Source: Methanocella conradii HZ254 (lineage in GTDB: Archaea; Halobacteriota; Methanocellia; Methanocellales; Methanocellaceae). From it: DNA of 64,000 nucleotides. The DNA lies in the NCBI RefSeq assembly GCF_000251105.1, contig NC_017034.1:1488001-1552000 (forward strand), given 5' to 3'. The translations under genes and the position numbers were made by a program. Below the pieces are notes generated by a model, which did not search any database, was not told where the DNA came from, and was given only the letters and a program-made list of their open reading frames with translations. Shown here piece after piece: positions 8,963-18,290 of the stretch. The stretch's first letter is position 1. Every line of letters begins with the position of its first letter.

Positions 8963-10066
8963 ATGCCAGGAGAATACGATGTTCAAGAGGGCATCATTAA
9001 GGGAAAGAAAGAGGATGACTTCTGGAAAAGGGTATTCGATTCCATCCATGATGGCATCAGCATCATCGACAGGGACTACAACATCATTTGTGTAAACTCT
9101 ACGATGGAGCGCTGGCACTCTGACATGCTCCCCCTGGCCGGCAAGAAGTGCTACTACGCATACCATGGCCGGCATATGCCTTGCGAGCACTGCCCGGGCC
9201 AGATAACGATGAAAGAAAGGAAGACTAATGTGAGTATCATCCCCAGCGAAAGCCCTATGGTTGGGTGGCGGGAGGTCAACTCGTTCCCGCTCATCGATGA
9301 CTCAGGGGAGGTACAGGGGATTATTTATTATATACGCGATATCACAGAGCGTAAGCGGGCAGAGGAGGCCTTACAGGAGACAAAGGCCCAGGCGGAGCTT
9401 TACGTTGACCTCATGGGCCACGATATCAATAATTTGAACCAGGTGGGCATGGGTTTCCTCGAGCTTGCGCTGGACACTCTTGACCTGGATGAGCAGGGGC
9501 GGTCAATCCTCTCCAGCTCCTTGAGGGCCCTGGAGAGCAGCACCAGGCTGATCGATAACGTTAAAAAGCTTCAAAAAGTAAAGTCGGGAAAATTGCAAAG
9601 GTACGTGGTAGACCTCGGCAAAACTCTCGAACTCGTAAAAGAAAATTATTCTCACATGCCAGGTAGTAATGTTACCATTAATTATTCGCCAGTCAGCAAT
9701 TGTTACGTGATGGCAAACGAGCTATTGTATGACGTGTTCGCCAACATCGTGAGCAACGCGATAAAATATGCCGTCCAGGATCCCGTCATAGATATCACCA
9801 TAAAGAAAGCTTACGATGGGGATAATTTTTATTATAAAGTGGCCGTAGAGGACAACGGCCCGGGGATCCCTGATGAGCTGAAGGCCCGGCTGTTTAAGAG
9901 GCAACTCGGCGGCGACAAAATGGCAAAGGGCAGCGGCATCGGCCTATACCTGGTCAAGACGCTCGTCAACAGCTACCATGGCAGGGTATGGGCCGAAGAT
10001 AGGGTCTATGGCGACAGGAGCAAGGGCAGCCGTTTTGTCGTCATGCTGCCCGCCACCCACGCTTAA
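8963..10066 (+). CDS. PAS-domain sensor histidine kinase
   Basis: A soluble sensor kinase of 367 residues. One PAS domain spans about residues 20-130 and contains Cys63, Cys74 and Cys77 in CYYAYHGRHMPCEHC, an arrangement common in PAS domains that may bind a metal or cofactor. The dimerisation helix has an unusual H-box, DLMGHDINNLNQ (His153), rather than SHELRTPL. The ATPase domain has N-box NIVSNAIKYA, G1 DNGPGIPDE and G2 GSGIGLYL. No membrane segment and no adjacent response regulator are visible. Two other kinases in this window share the same H-box. Confidence 0.9.
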   Translation: MPGEYDVQEGIIKGKKEDDFWKRVFDSIHDGISIIDRDYNIICVNSTMERWHSDMLPLAGKKCYYAYHGRHMPCEHCPGQITMKERKTNVSIIPSESPMVGWREVNSFPLIDDSGEVQGIIYYIRDITERKRAEEALQETKAQAELYVDLMGHDINNLNQVGMGFLELALDTLDLDEQGRSILSSSLRALESSTRLIDNVKKLQKVKSGKLQRYVVDLGKTLELVKENYSHMPGSNVTINYSPVSNCYVMANELLYDVFANIVSNAIKYAVQDPVIDITIKKAYDGDNFYYKVAVEDNGPGIPDELKARLFKRQLGGDKMAKGSGIGLYLVKTLVNSYHGRVWAEDRVYGDRSKGSRFVVMLPATHA

Positions 10067-10075
10067 ATCTATGAC

Positions 10076-10876
10076 TTATGTTACATTTATATCCCTTTGC
10101 CTGAAGGCGATTGCTGCCAATATGAGGAACACGGCGGTTATCGCTAATAATACGGCCATGTTGTTCCAGTTGACCGTATGCGAGACCGCTATCGTGTTCA
10201 GCTTCAAGTAGTGGAACAAAGACAGCCTCCTGGCCCAGTCAATGCCCGTCACAACCGCCCCTATGTTCTCCACGAGGTACATCGCCAGAAGTATGCCTAT
10301 AGATGTGAGCGCTGACCTCTTGCCATCGCTCATCAGGGCAGATATGAATAGAGAAGCTGCACCGACTGCAAGAGTGAACGCGCCAAGGAACAGCATGGCG
10401 AGGGCGTACCACTCGATTTGAACGCCTTCATCGATGTACCTCGCGCCAGCGTATATCCCGGCCAGCATGGATAGCATGATAATGGCCACGATGGGCATTA
10501 GCGCCATAAACCTGGATACGATGACGCCCACCCTGCTAACCGGAAGCGACAGCAAGAGGTCGCTGGTCTTCTGCTCTATCTCCCCTGCCACAAACGACGC
10601 GGTCATGAATGCTACGTATGCCCCTATCACGAGCCCCATGTAGCTGAACACCTCGACCCCCATGAAACCGCTAAACGTGGTGAGTGCGAACATCTCGTCG
10701 CCCAGGAACGCCTTAAACGTGGGGTTCTGTAGCATCTGGGCGTAGACGTCACCCATATCGCTCAGCTGAGGGTAAAACGTCGCAATCCAAAAGATGTAGA
10801 GGAACAGGAGCACGGATACGATGAGCGCCCCCATGAACCTGTCCTTGAGCGCCTGCTTGAATAATTCTAATGCCAT
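10076..10876 (-). CDS. ABC-2 type transporter permease
   Basis: A 266-residue membrane protein with about six hydrophobic segments, starting with a helix after MALELFKQALKDRFMGALIV. The motif VAGEIEQKTSDLLLSLPVSR is typical of ABC-2 permeases. It lies 1 base downstream of its ATPase gene (10878-11765) and is surely its partner. The substrate is unknown. Confidence 0.88.
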   Translation of the reverse strand: MALELFKQALKDRFMGALIVSVLLFLYIFWIATFYPQLSDMGDVYAQMLQNPTFKAFLGDEMFALTTFSGFMGVEVFSYMGLVIGAYVAFMTASFVAGEIEQKTSDLLLSLPVSRVGVIVSRFMALMPIVAIIMLSMLAGIYAGARYIDEGVQIEWYALAMLFLGAFTLAVGAASLFISALMSDGKRSALTSIGILLAMYLVENIGAVVTGIDWARRLSLFHYLKLNTIAVSHTVNWNNMAVLLAITAVFLILAAIAFRQRDINVT

Positions 10877-10877
10877 G

Positions 10878-11765
10878 TCACTTCTCCTCCTCGTAGTAGT
10901 GCATGAATACGTCTTCCAGGGTCATCTGGTGTATGTTGATGTCGGCCAGCTTATGGGCCGATATCTCTTTTAGTATCTCCTCCAGGTTGCCCGTGACTGT
11001 CATCCGGTATGTCCCGTTCTGGCTGGTTACATTGGTAATGCCCGGCAGGTAAAATATCTCTTTTTTAAGCGGCTCCGCGAACTTCACCTCTAATATTTTG
11101 CCGGATTTTTTCCGGAGCTCATCGACCTTCTCTTCCGCAACGATGCAGCCATCCTTGATGATGGCCACCCGGTTACAGGCCTTCTCGACTTCGGAGAGGA
11201 TGTGCGAAGACATGAATATCGTCGTCCCTCCATCCGCCTTCTCGCGCAACATATCCATGAAGCTCTGCTGCACGAGCGGGTCCAGGCCATTCGTCGGCTC
11301 GTCCATTATTATCAGGTCAGGATTGTTCATGAAGGCCTGGATGATGGCGACCTTCTGGCGCATTCCCCTCGAATACTCCTTCATCCTGCGGTCCAGCTTG
11401 ATGTCCATCCTTCTAGCGTATTCTCTGGCAGCGGCAGGGTCGAATCCGCCTCGCACCTTTCCAAAGTATTCGAGGAATTTCCAGCCCGTCATGTTGCCAT
11501 ACAGCCCGAAGTCGCCCGGTATATAGCCGATACGCTTGCGTATGGCGACGGAGTCCTTGTGGCAGTCCATGCCGAATACCATGGCGCTTCCACTGGTCGG
11601 CCTTATGAAATCCATGATGGTCCTTATGGTCGTGGACTTTCCAGCCCCGTTGGGGCCGAGGAAACCGAATATGTCTCCCTTGTTTACGGTAATGCTAACG
11701 TCTTTTATCCCACGGTTTTTTCCGTAGAACTTGGTCAGGTTCTTAGTCTGTATTATCTCGCCCAT
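10878..11765 (-). CDS. ABC transporter ATP-binding protein
   Basis: A 295-residue ATPase of the CcmA/NatA type: Walker A GPNGAGKST, Q-loop GYIPGDFG, signature YSRGMRQKVAI, Walker B LIIMDEPTNGLDP, H-loop MSSHIL. A C-terminal 80-residue extension is usual for ABC-2 exporters. It forms an operon with the permease at 10076-10876. All catalytic residues are intact, unlike the lone ATPase at 16869. Confidence 0.93.
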   Translation of the reverse strand: MGEIIQTKNLTKFYGKNRGIKDVSITVNKGDIFGFLGPNGAGKSTTIRTIMDFIRPTSGSAMVFGMDCHKDSVAIRKRIGYIPGDFGLYGNMTGWKFLEYFGKVRGGFDPAAAREYARRMDIKLDRRMKEYSRGMRQKVAIIQAFMNNPDLIIMDEPTNGLDPLVQQSFMDMLREKADGGTTIFMSSHILSEVEKACNRVAIIKDGCIVAEEKVDELRKKSGKILEVKFAEPLKKEIFYLPGITNVTSQNGTYRMTVTGNLEEILKEISAHKLADINIHQMTLEDVFMHYYEEEK

Positions 11766-11959
11766 GGCTATGCCTCCATGGCTTATCGTCCGCCTACGTG
11801 CCTTTCTCGGCGGGCCGCCGTCGTGTACGGCAATACCAAGGGTGGTAGTATTGCTGTATATAAGGGTTTGCCGCTCACCTGTTTTTCATATATAAAAAAT
11901 TTTCGTCTCACCCCCGTAGAGAGATATATTAATGTGGCTTCTGGCAGTATTAATTTTCA

Positions 11960-12826
11960 ATGTACGATGTTTTTTGCTATGGTGCCATATCGCTCGATAT
12001 ATCTGGCAGGCTGGAGAGGCCGGTACACGAGTACGAACAGGCGACGGCGATAGACTATCACATGTCTCCAGGGGGCGATGCGGCTCTCGTGGCCATGATG
12101 CTGTCAAGCCTGGGGCTCGAGGTCACGCTGGCCGGAAGCCCGGTAGGGGAAGACCCGATAGGCGAGCAGGTCGTTAAATCGCTTGAAAAAGAGGGCGTCA
12201 AGGTCGTAGTCCCCAGGATTGGAAAGACTGCGATCACGGCCATAGTCCTGGACAGGGACAAGCGTTCGGCCATCACTTTCCACGATGTCACGCCAGAGGA
12301 GAAGATACCGATACCTGACGACGCCCTCAGGGCGTCCAGGTATGCGTACGTGGACGGCTGCTTCGGCAGGAACAGCGCCATCATAGCGAAGGTTGCAAGG
12401 GCAAACGGAATCGAGGCACAGCTTAACCTGGACCTGCCGTCGATACAAAATATAGGGCTGTTTAGCACGACAATCGCCAGCGAAACCGTCTCCAGGCATA
12501 TATCGGCTGACCCCGAAGAAGCCGCCAGGAAGATGTTCTCGATGAATAAGGGGACGGCAATCGTGACGCTCGGCGAAAACGGGTGCGTCTGCTATAGCGG
12601 CAAGGCTATACGGGTACCGGCTTTTAAAGTCGAAGAGGTGGACACCACAGGGGCTGGCGCCGCCTTTGCCGCAGGGTTCATATATGCAGGGCTCATGGGA
12701 GAGCCGCTAGAAGCCCGCCTTGAGTTCGCCTCCGCCGCGGGGGCAATAAAGGCAATGGCGAGAGGAAGCTACGTTAAGCTAAGCGAAAAAGGCATCGCGG
12801 ACTTTATCCATAGCCATATAAAATAA
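11960..12826 (+). CDS. PfkB-like (ribokinase-fold) protein lacking the catalytic Asp
   Basis: A 288-residue member of the PfkB/ribokinase family. The N-terminal Gly-Gly motif reads SPGGDAALVA instead of the usual GGNAAN, and the C-terminal signature reads DTTGAGAAFAAGF, with Ala234 (codon 12659-12661) where the family has the catalytic base Asp of GAGDAF. The fold seems complete and the reading frame is clean, so it is not an obvious pseudogene. It may bind a nucleoside or sugar without phosphorylating it, or act with another base. Substrate unknown. The gene stands alone, divergent from the ABC pair upstream. Confidence 0.85.
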   Translation: MYDVFCYGAISLDISGRLERPVHEYEQATAIDYHMSPGGDAALVAMMLSSLGLEVTLAGSPVGEDPIGEQVVKSLEKEGVKVVVPRIGKTAITAIVLDRDKRSAITFHDVTPEEKIPIPDDALRASRYAYVDGCFGRNSAIIAKVARANGIEAQLNLDLPSIQNIGLFSTTIASETVSRHISADPEEAARKMFSMNKGTAIVTLGENGCVCYSGKAIRVPAFKVEEVDTTGAGAAFAAGFIYAGLMGEPLEARLEFASAAGAIKAMARGSYVKLSEKGIADFIHSHIK

Positions 12827-12828
12827 AA

Positions 12829-12836
12829 TTTTTATA
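12829..12836 (+). promoter_or_regulatory. TATA-like element for the surface protein
   Basis: TTTTTATA lies just after the PfkB-like stop. At the usual archaeal distance of about 25 bases the transcript would begin near 12858, supporting a leaderless start at 12866. Confidence 0.45.
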
Positions 12837-12865
12837 TCTAAGCCTCTAATATGGTAAAGATATAT

Positions 12866-13711
12866 ATGAAAAGCGTGAGACCTAAATTCGTTATCACCGC
12901 TATGGCCATACTATCATTGGCATGCCTGGCATCGCACATGGCGGCTGCCATGACAGGCGGTAGCATCTTCGGCAAGGTATATTTCAGCCCGGGCGACCAG
13001 AACGTGCCCGCTGACACCGTCGTCTCCCTCGTAAACGGGTCGAACAAAGCAGAGTTCATACCAGGATACAACGTGACCCCTGACAAGAGCGGGTTTTTCC
13101 AGTTTACGAACATTCCGAACGGCTTCTACAGGGTGTATGCACGGGCCCCCTACTATAGCGAAGGGTACTCTGCGGGCATAAACGTGACCTCTAATGACAC
13201 TTATACCGCGGGCGTCGTCCTCACGGCTATGCCTTATTATGCCAACATAACGCCCAGCACGCAGCACGTCCCATACGGCGGAAAGGCGGACATAACCGTG
13301 CAGGTGAGCGATTATTGGGGAAGGCCGGTGGACGCCGGATGGCGAATACTATTGCGCTCCACCATCGGGATAATGGACCCTGATAGCGCCCTTACGGATA
13401 AGGATGGCAGGGTATACTCGAAGATAGCGTGGGTAGACAGTATGACGCCCGCTGAGATCACCGTTTTTGCGGTGGCGATGAACGGCTCGTCATACGCCTT
13501 GCTTGAAAACGTTGCCACTCCCACGCCTGGCGCAAGCCCGACGATAACGCCTGAGGCGTCCCCGACGATAAGCCCTACAGCCACTCCAACAGCTACGGCC
13601 ACTGCTATACCGGGGGCAAGCGTAACCCCAAAGCCTACGCCGGGCCCTGGCCTCATGATAGCAATAGCCGCCATATGCGTGGCGCTGGCAATAAGATACA
13701 TAAGGCACTAA
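12866..13711 (+). CDS. Secreted/anchored surface protein with Thr/Pro-rich stalk
   Basis: N-terminal signal peptide (Lys/Arg then VITAMAILSLACLASHMAAA), followed by a carboxypeptidase-regulatory-like beta domain (GSIFGKVYFSPGDQ..GFFQFTNIPNGFYRVYA), an Ig-like/invasin-like domain (YGGKADITVQVSDYWGRPVDAG), a Thr/Pro/Ala stalk of about 45 residues and a C-terminal PGPGL-hydrophobic helix-RYIRH tail. The tail resembles an archaeosortase sorting signal of the PGF-CTERM kind. ATG 12866 is chosen over 12851 because the TATA-like element at 12829-12836 would place transcription start downstream of 12851. Adhesion or envelope role is inferred. Confidence 0.75.
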   Translation: MKSVRPKFVITAMAILSLACLASHMAAAMTGGSIFGKVYFSPGDQNVPADTVVSLVNGSNKAEFIPGYNVTPDKSGFFQFTNIPNGFYRVYARAPYYSEGYSAGINVTSNDTYTAGVVLTAMPYYANITPSTQHVPYGGKADITVQVSDYWGRPVDAGWRILLRSTIGIMDPDSALTDKDGRVYSKIAWVDSMTPAEITVFAVAMNGSSYALLENVATPTPGASPTITPEASPTISPTATPTATATAIPGASVTPKPTPGPGLMIAIAAICVALAIRYIRH

Positions 13712-13759
13712 TTTATATAGTCTGACCGCTTCATTAAAAGGCATTACCGGGATGATCGG

Positions 13760-14692
13760 ATGAACGCGATAGAGACACATGGATTGACCAGGGATTACGG
13801 AAAAGTCGTGGCGGTCAAGGACTTAAGCCTTAGCGTGAAGCCTGGCACTGTCTATGGCTTCCTCGGGCCCAATGGGGCCGGTAAGTCCACGACAATTCAC
13901 ATGCTCATGGGATTCATCAAGCCTACCAGCGGTAGCGCCAGCGTCATGGGCTATGACATAAAGACGCAACACTACGAGATAAGGAAAATAACCGGGTATT
14001 TGCCAGAAAGGCCTGCATTCTACGATGACATGTCCGGCAGAGGCAACCTCGAATACTTTGGCAAGCTGATAGGAATCGAGGACGTGGAGGAGAGGGCTTT
14101 AGAGCTTTTAAAGCTCGTAGGCCTGGAGGGCCGCGGCGAAGACAGGGTAAAGGCATACTCGCATGGCATGAGGCAGCGGCTCGGCATCGCCATAGCCCTG
14201 CTCGGCAACCCAAAGCTGCTCATACTAGACGAGCCCACGACGGGCCTGGACCCGCAAGGCTCGCATGACATTAGAGAGCTTATCAAAAAGCTGAAAGGCG
14301 AAAACGTGACCATTTTCTTATCGTCCCACATCCTCCACGAAGTGCAGGAGGTCAGCGACGTCGTGGGCATTATCAAGGATGGCAGGCTCATAGTGGAACA
14401 GTCGATATCGGAATTCCTGAGGAGCATGGAGGGTGGCAAGTCCATAGTCCAGGTAACGGCTTCCAATTTCGATGACTCTCATGTTGAGCTGCTAAAAAAG
14501 ATAAAGGGCGTCTGCGGCGTGAGCAGGAATGATGGGCGTGTCGAGGTAGTGGTCGACGACCCTGCCCTGGCCGAGGATATCAATATAGCCCTGGTAAACG
14601 CGGGCTGCAGGGTCCGCGGCCTGACTGAGGTCATGCCCACCCTTGAGGACGCCTTCCTGAAGGTTACCGCCGATAGCAAAGAGGAGGCCTGA
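13760..14692 (+). CDS. ABC transporter ATP-binding protein
   Basis: A 310-residue ATPase with Walker A GPNGAGKST, signature YSHGMRQRLGIAI, Walker B LLILDEPTTGLDP and H-loop LSSHILHE, all canonical. It has a C-terminal regulatory extension like ABC-2 exporter ATPases. The permease gene starts 2 bases after its stop. A TATA-like element (AATTTATATAG) lies near 13710-13720. Substrate unknown. Confidence 0.93.
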   Translation: MNAIETHGLTRDYGKVVAVKDLSLSVKPGTVYGFLGPNGAGKSTTIHMLMGFIKPTSGSASVMGYDIKTQHYEIRKITGYLPERPAFYDDMSGRGNLEYFGKLIGIEDVEERALELLKLVGLEGRGEDRVKAYSHGMRQRLGIAIALLGNPKLLILDEPTTGLDPQGSHDIRELIKKLKGENVTIFLSSHILHEVQEVSDVVGIIKDGRLIVEQSISEFLRSMEGGKSIVQVTASNFDDSHVELLKKIKGVCGVSRNDGRVEVVVDDPALAEDINIALVNAGCRVRGLTEVMPTLEDAFLKVTADSKEEA

Positions 14693-14694
14693 GC

Positions 14695-15555
14695 ATGGAT
14701 ACGCAAAAAGAGCTTAACAGCATCCTTACCATAGCGTCCAGGGAGTTCAAGGATTATATCAAGTCAAGGAGGCTCATCCTTGTAGGCGTTTTATACGCGG
14801 TGATGGCGCTCGCAATAATAGGCATAACGCTGATGTCCTATAATTACAGCAAAAGCATGGGCATGGCAGGGGATTTCAAGCCCGTACAGGTGCTCGGGAT
14901 GATGGACATCCTCAACATTATACTGGTCCTGCTGGCGATCATCCTCACCGCCGATACGATATCCGCCGAGAAGAAGGATAGAACGATATATCAGCTTTTA
15001 TCGAAGCCGGTGGAGCGGAGCACCGTTGTCATGGGAAAGTTCCTGGGCTGCCTGGGGGTAATAATTTTCTTCTTCGTATCCAGCTCGATAATAGCATATG
15101 CCATTACAGTGGTGTTTACCGGCATTTACCCATCGCCGGGCGACTTGATGGGCGCCCTGGAAGTCATCGCTTTCATGGCTATCCTGTTCGCCGTATACGT
15201 CGCGCTTGGCATCCTGATATCCACGGTTACGAAGAATCCCCTCATATCCATCCTGGCGGGGATAATCGTCTGGATCGCGCTGTTTTTCTCGAACACGATA
15301 GGCAACATGATCGGCTCACTCTCCCTGATGGATGAGGGGATGATAGTGTTCGGGGACCCGTTCTCCAGGTACCCGCTCTTTGCCAAAGCCATGGTGTGGA
15401 TAGACCCTATAAGCCATGACATCGTGAGCCCGCTGCTAAGTGGAGGCGTGGATAAGGTTGGAATGCCTCTATGGGCGAACACGGTGTTCCTGCTGGCGTA
15501 CACGGGCATAATTTTGTTCGCTGCCATCGAGCTGTTCAACAGGCAAGACGTATGA
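14695..15555 (+). CDS. ABC-2 type transporter permease
   Basis: A 286-residue membrane protein with about six helices. The cytoplasmic block TISAEKKDRTIYQLLSKPVERSTVVMGKF is characteristic of ABC-2 (NosY/CcmB-like) permeases. It is the partner of the ATPase ending at 14692. A GC-rich hairpin with a T-run follows its stop. Confidence 0.9.
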   Translation: MDTQKELNSILTIASREFKDYIKSRRLILVGVLYAVMALAIIGITLMSYNYSKSMGMAGDFKPVQVLGMMDILNIILVLLAIILTADTISAEKKDRTIYQLLSKPVERSTVVMGKFLGCLGVIIFFFVSSSIIAYAITVVFTGIYPSPGDLMGALEVIAFMAILFAVYVALGILISTVTKNPLISILAGIIVWIALFFSNTIGNMIGSLSLMDEGMIVFGDPFSRYPLFAKAMVWIDPISHDIVSPLLSGGVDKVGMPLWANTVFLLAYTGIILFAAIELFNRQDV

Positions 15556-15558
15556 TGA

Positions 15559-15586
15559 GGTGCGGCCATCCGCACCCACTTTTTAA
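15559..15586 (+). terminator. Intrinsic-type terminator hairpin after the ABC permease
   Basis: A perfect 7-bp stem GGTGCGG (15559-15565) / CCGCACC (15570-15576) with a four-base loop is followed by CACTTTTTAA. It begins 4 bases after the permease stop and just before the MFS start. Archaeal termination needs mainly the T-run; the stem is a plausible aid. Confidence 0.65.
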
Positions 15587-15587
15587 T

Positions 15588-16847
15588 ATGAATAACGGCT
15601 ACATCTCCATGGCCAGGCGTTTCAGCCATAATGCCAGGGCATATGTGGCATACTATTTTTTGCTCTCGATACACCTGGGCATTTACGGGGTCATATTTAA
15701 CCTGTATATTTTGAGGCTCGGCTTCAGGGAAGACCTTTTAGGGCTGATGCTATCCATCGTTTTCATCTCGACTGGGCTTGCCGCCCTGCCGGCAGCGACG
15801 CTATGCGACCGCCTCGGGAGGAAAAATACGCTACTTATCTCCATCCTTATAACTTCATCCGCCCTTTTCCTGCTTTACACGATAGTCTCGCCTGAATGGC
15901 TTTTAGCGTTGAGCGCGCTATACGGAGTGGGCACGGCGCTCTACACCGTGGCGGGCTCGCCCTTTTTAATGGAGAACTCCTCTCCTGACGAGCGCATGCA
16001 CCTCTTTTCTATCAACTCTGCCCTTTCACAGGTCGCCTATATAATCGGCTGCATGGCGGGTGGCCTGATGCCGGGCATGCTCGCACGGATGGGCTTTGAC
16101 GCGGCAAGCCCTGCGATATACAGGTACACTCTGTTCCTTTCCCTTGCACTCATTGTGCTTTCAGCCATCCCCGTATTAAAGATGAAAGAAAACCGCTGCG
16201 AAGCCAACCAGACCGGGCGCCTCTCTGTCATAGGCTCTGCAATAAAATCCGCAAACGTGCAAAAGCTCGTCATCATAAACGGCCTGGTCGGCGTTGGCGC
16301 CGGCATGATCGTGCCATTCTTCAACGTATACTTCCATAGCCTGCTCTCCGCCACGACGGATCAGATAGGCCTTATATTCTCTACGGGTGAGATGGCCATG
16401 GTCATCGGCCTCATGGCCATACCATTGGCCGTGGAGCGGCTCGGAAAGATAAGGACTATAGCGTTTACCGAGCTTGCCTCTATCCCTTTCCTCGTCGTGC
16501 TGGCCTTCACCACGAACATATACGTTGCCGCATTTGCGTACATCATGAGGATGACTCTCATGAACATGGCCAACCCGGCCATCAACAGCTTCAACATGGA
16601 GCTCGTCTCGGGTGAGCAGCGGGCGACGGTGAGCAGCCTTACCTCGATGTCGTGGTATCTTTGCCAGTCGCTCAGCGCCTACGTTAGCGGCATCATGATG
16701 GCAAGGTCTAACTATGTCTTGCCCTTTATGGTGACCTGTGTGGCCTATCTTTGCTCTGCGTCCCTCTACTACGTTTTCTTCTATAATGCGGAAAAGCGGG
16801 CGCCCACGAGGCCGATGGCCGGCGTAGCGACGCCAGCAAAAAGATGA
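15588..16847 (+). CDS. MFS transporter
   Basis: A major-facilitator carrier of about 419 residues with some 12 membrane helices and the conserved loop CDRLGRKNTL between helices 2 and 3. The open frame extends back into the permease gene, but ATG 15588 (or 15609) follows the upstream stop and hairpin and gives a normal N-terminus. Substrate unknown; no adjacent enzyme suggests one. Confidence 0.85.
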   Translation: MNNGYISMARRFSHNARAYVAYYFLLSIHLGIYGVIFNLYILRLGFREDLLGLMLSIVFISTGLAALPAATLCDRLGRKNTLLISILITSSALFLLYTIVSPEWLLALSALYGVGTALYTVAGSPFLMENSSPDERMHLFSINSALSQVAYIIGCMAGGLMPGMLARMGFDAASPAIYRYTLFLSLALIVLSAIPVLKMKENRCEANQTGRLSVIGSAIKSANVQKLVIINGLVGVGAGMIVPFFNVYFHSLLSATTDQIGLIFSTGEMAMVIGLMAIPLAVERLGKIRTIAFTELASIPFLVVLAFTTNIYVAAFAYIMRMTLMNMANPAINSFNMELVSGEQRATVSSLTSMSWYLCQSLSAYVSGIMMARSNYVLPFMVTCVAYLCSASLYYVFFYNAEKRAPTRPMAGVATPAKR

Positions 16848-16868
16848 AATTTTTTAACTTAAAAAGCC

Positions 16869-17777
16869 CTACGTGGACGGCTCAATGAAAGCATTATAAA
16901 TGTCTTCCAGGCTAATCAGGGTCTGCCGGGCCTCGTAGACGTCGGCAAAGGCCGACGCCTGCCGTATGATGGCTGGTATGTGCAGGTAATCATCCACCTC
17001 TATGAGCAGGTAGTCCTCGCCCACCTGTATGCGGTTAGCGTATATCTGGTTCTTCAAGACGGATTCTACTTTTGGAATGTTAATAGGGCTGACACGGAGC
17101 ATGACTCCAGGCCTCCCGATATTCCCCCTGATAGAAGACATGCTCTCATTCATGAGCGTCGCGCCCTCCTTTATGATCGTGACGCTGTCGCAGGCCTTCT
17201 CGATTAAGCTAATATTATTAGTGGTGAGCACAACTGTCTTGTCCCTGCTCTCCTTTAAAAAGTTGAGGAAATACGCGCTGAAGCCAGGGTCCAGCTCGGC
17301 GAGGGAGCCGTCCATCAATATCACGCTTGCGTCGTTGATGAGGGCGATGCTTAAAGCGACACGGCGCTTTATGCCTCTCGATGCCTCCACTACCTTTTTA
17401 TCGAGGTACTGCTGAATGCCCATCAGCTCGGCGAGCACATCTATACGGTATTTGACCTCTTCCCTGGATAATCCTGCCGCCTTCCCCGCCCCTTCTAAAA
17501 GCTTTCTAGGCGGCTTATTATCGGGTATGGCCTGTAGCTCGGGCACCACGCTAATCATCGCCCTAATCTCACGGACATTGCTGATAGAAATGCCGTCTAT
17601 GGACACCTCGCCCGAATCCGGCCGTATCGCCGTCGAGAGTATTCTTATAGCCGTGGTCTTGCCGCTACTGTTAGGCCCGATGATGGCGTGCACTGTATTC
17701 TTCTCGACCGACATCTCGAAACCGTCGAGAGCCTTGACGCTCCCGTAGCGCTTGATGACGTTCCGGGCCTCTATCAT
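16869..17777 (-). CDS. Lone ABC ATPase-like protein with degenerate catalytic site
   Basis: A 302-residue ABC-ATPase fold. Walker A is intact (GPNSSGKTT, residues 34-42) and a Q-loop Gln is present, but the signature reads EASRGIKRR, the Walker B end reads VILMDGS (Gly157 where the catalytic Glu belongs) and the H-loop reads TTNN (Asn187 for His). ATP binding is likely and hydrolysis doubtful. No permease is adjacent. The frame is clean, so it may be a regulatory or structural paralogue rather than a decaying gene. Confidence 0.85.
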   Translation of the reverse strand: MIEARNVIKRYGSVKALDGFEMSVEKNTVHAIIGPNSSGKTTAIRILSTAIRPDSGEVSIDGISISNVREIRAMISVVPELQAIPDNKPPRKLLEGAGKAAGLSREEVKYRIDVLAELMGIQQYLDKKVVEASRGIKRRVALSIALINDASVILMDGSLAELDPGFSAYFLNFLKESRDKTVVLTTNNISLIEKACDSVTIIKEGATLMNESMSSIRGNIGRPGVMLRVSPINIPKVESVLKNQIYANRIQVGEDYLLIEVDDYLHIPAIIRQASAFADVYEARQTLISLEDIYNAFIEPST

Positions 17778-17909
17778 CCGACCACTAGCCTTAGGGAGGT
17801 TTTGTCGCTTTCTAAGCTTAAATAGCTTTTTTGGGCGGCATTATAAATCTTCTGTATTAATCGTTTATTTCAAAAATGGAATTAAATGATAAAGATAAAA
17901 ATAATGGCT

Positions 17910-18116
17910 TTATGTGACGACTTTGGCCACGGCAAAATTTCTCTTAACCGTTTCTACCTGAATCTTGACCTGGTCGCCTACCTTTGTGCCTGGCACGAAT
18001 ATGACGAAGCCCTCTATGCGGGCAATGCCATCTCCCTTCTTCGCGGTGTCCTCGATCTTCACATCATACGTCTGCCCCTCGCTCACCGGGGCATTTGAAC
18101 CCTTACTCTCAAACAT
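17910..18116 (-). CDS. TRAM-domain RNA-binding protein
   Basis: A 68-residue stand-alone TRAM domain: GQTYDVKIEDTAKKGDGIARIEGFVIFVPG..GDQVKIQVETVKRNFAVAKV. Small single-TRAM proteins are abundant in methanogens, where some act as RNA chaperones. The sequence contains the family's GDGIAR and VPGT..GD turns. It is monocistronic with a short leader. Confidence 0.93.
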   Translation of the reverse strand: MFESKGSNAPVSEGQTYDVKIEDTAKKGDGIARIEGFVIFVPGTKVGDQVKIQVETVKRNFAVAKVVT

Positions 18117-18290
18117 ATGTTAAGCCTCTAGAAGGACAAATGCGCGGGCTGCTTTTTAAGAAAAGCTCACACATCATTTGTTCCTGCGGAATATGAGGCT
18201 ATGTGTATATAAATAGGTTATGGCCTTTAGAGCAGGAATGCGGCGAAAAATGAGACGAATTGGCGAAGGCTGGTAAAGTTTTAGCCTTTA

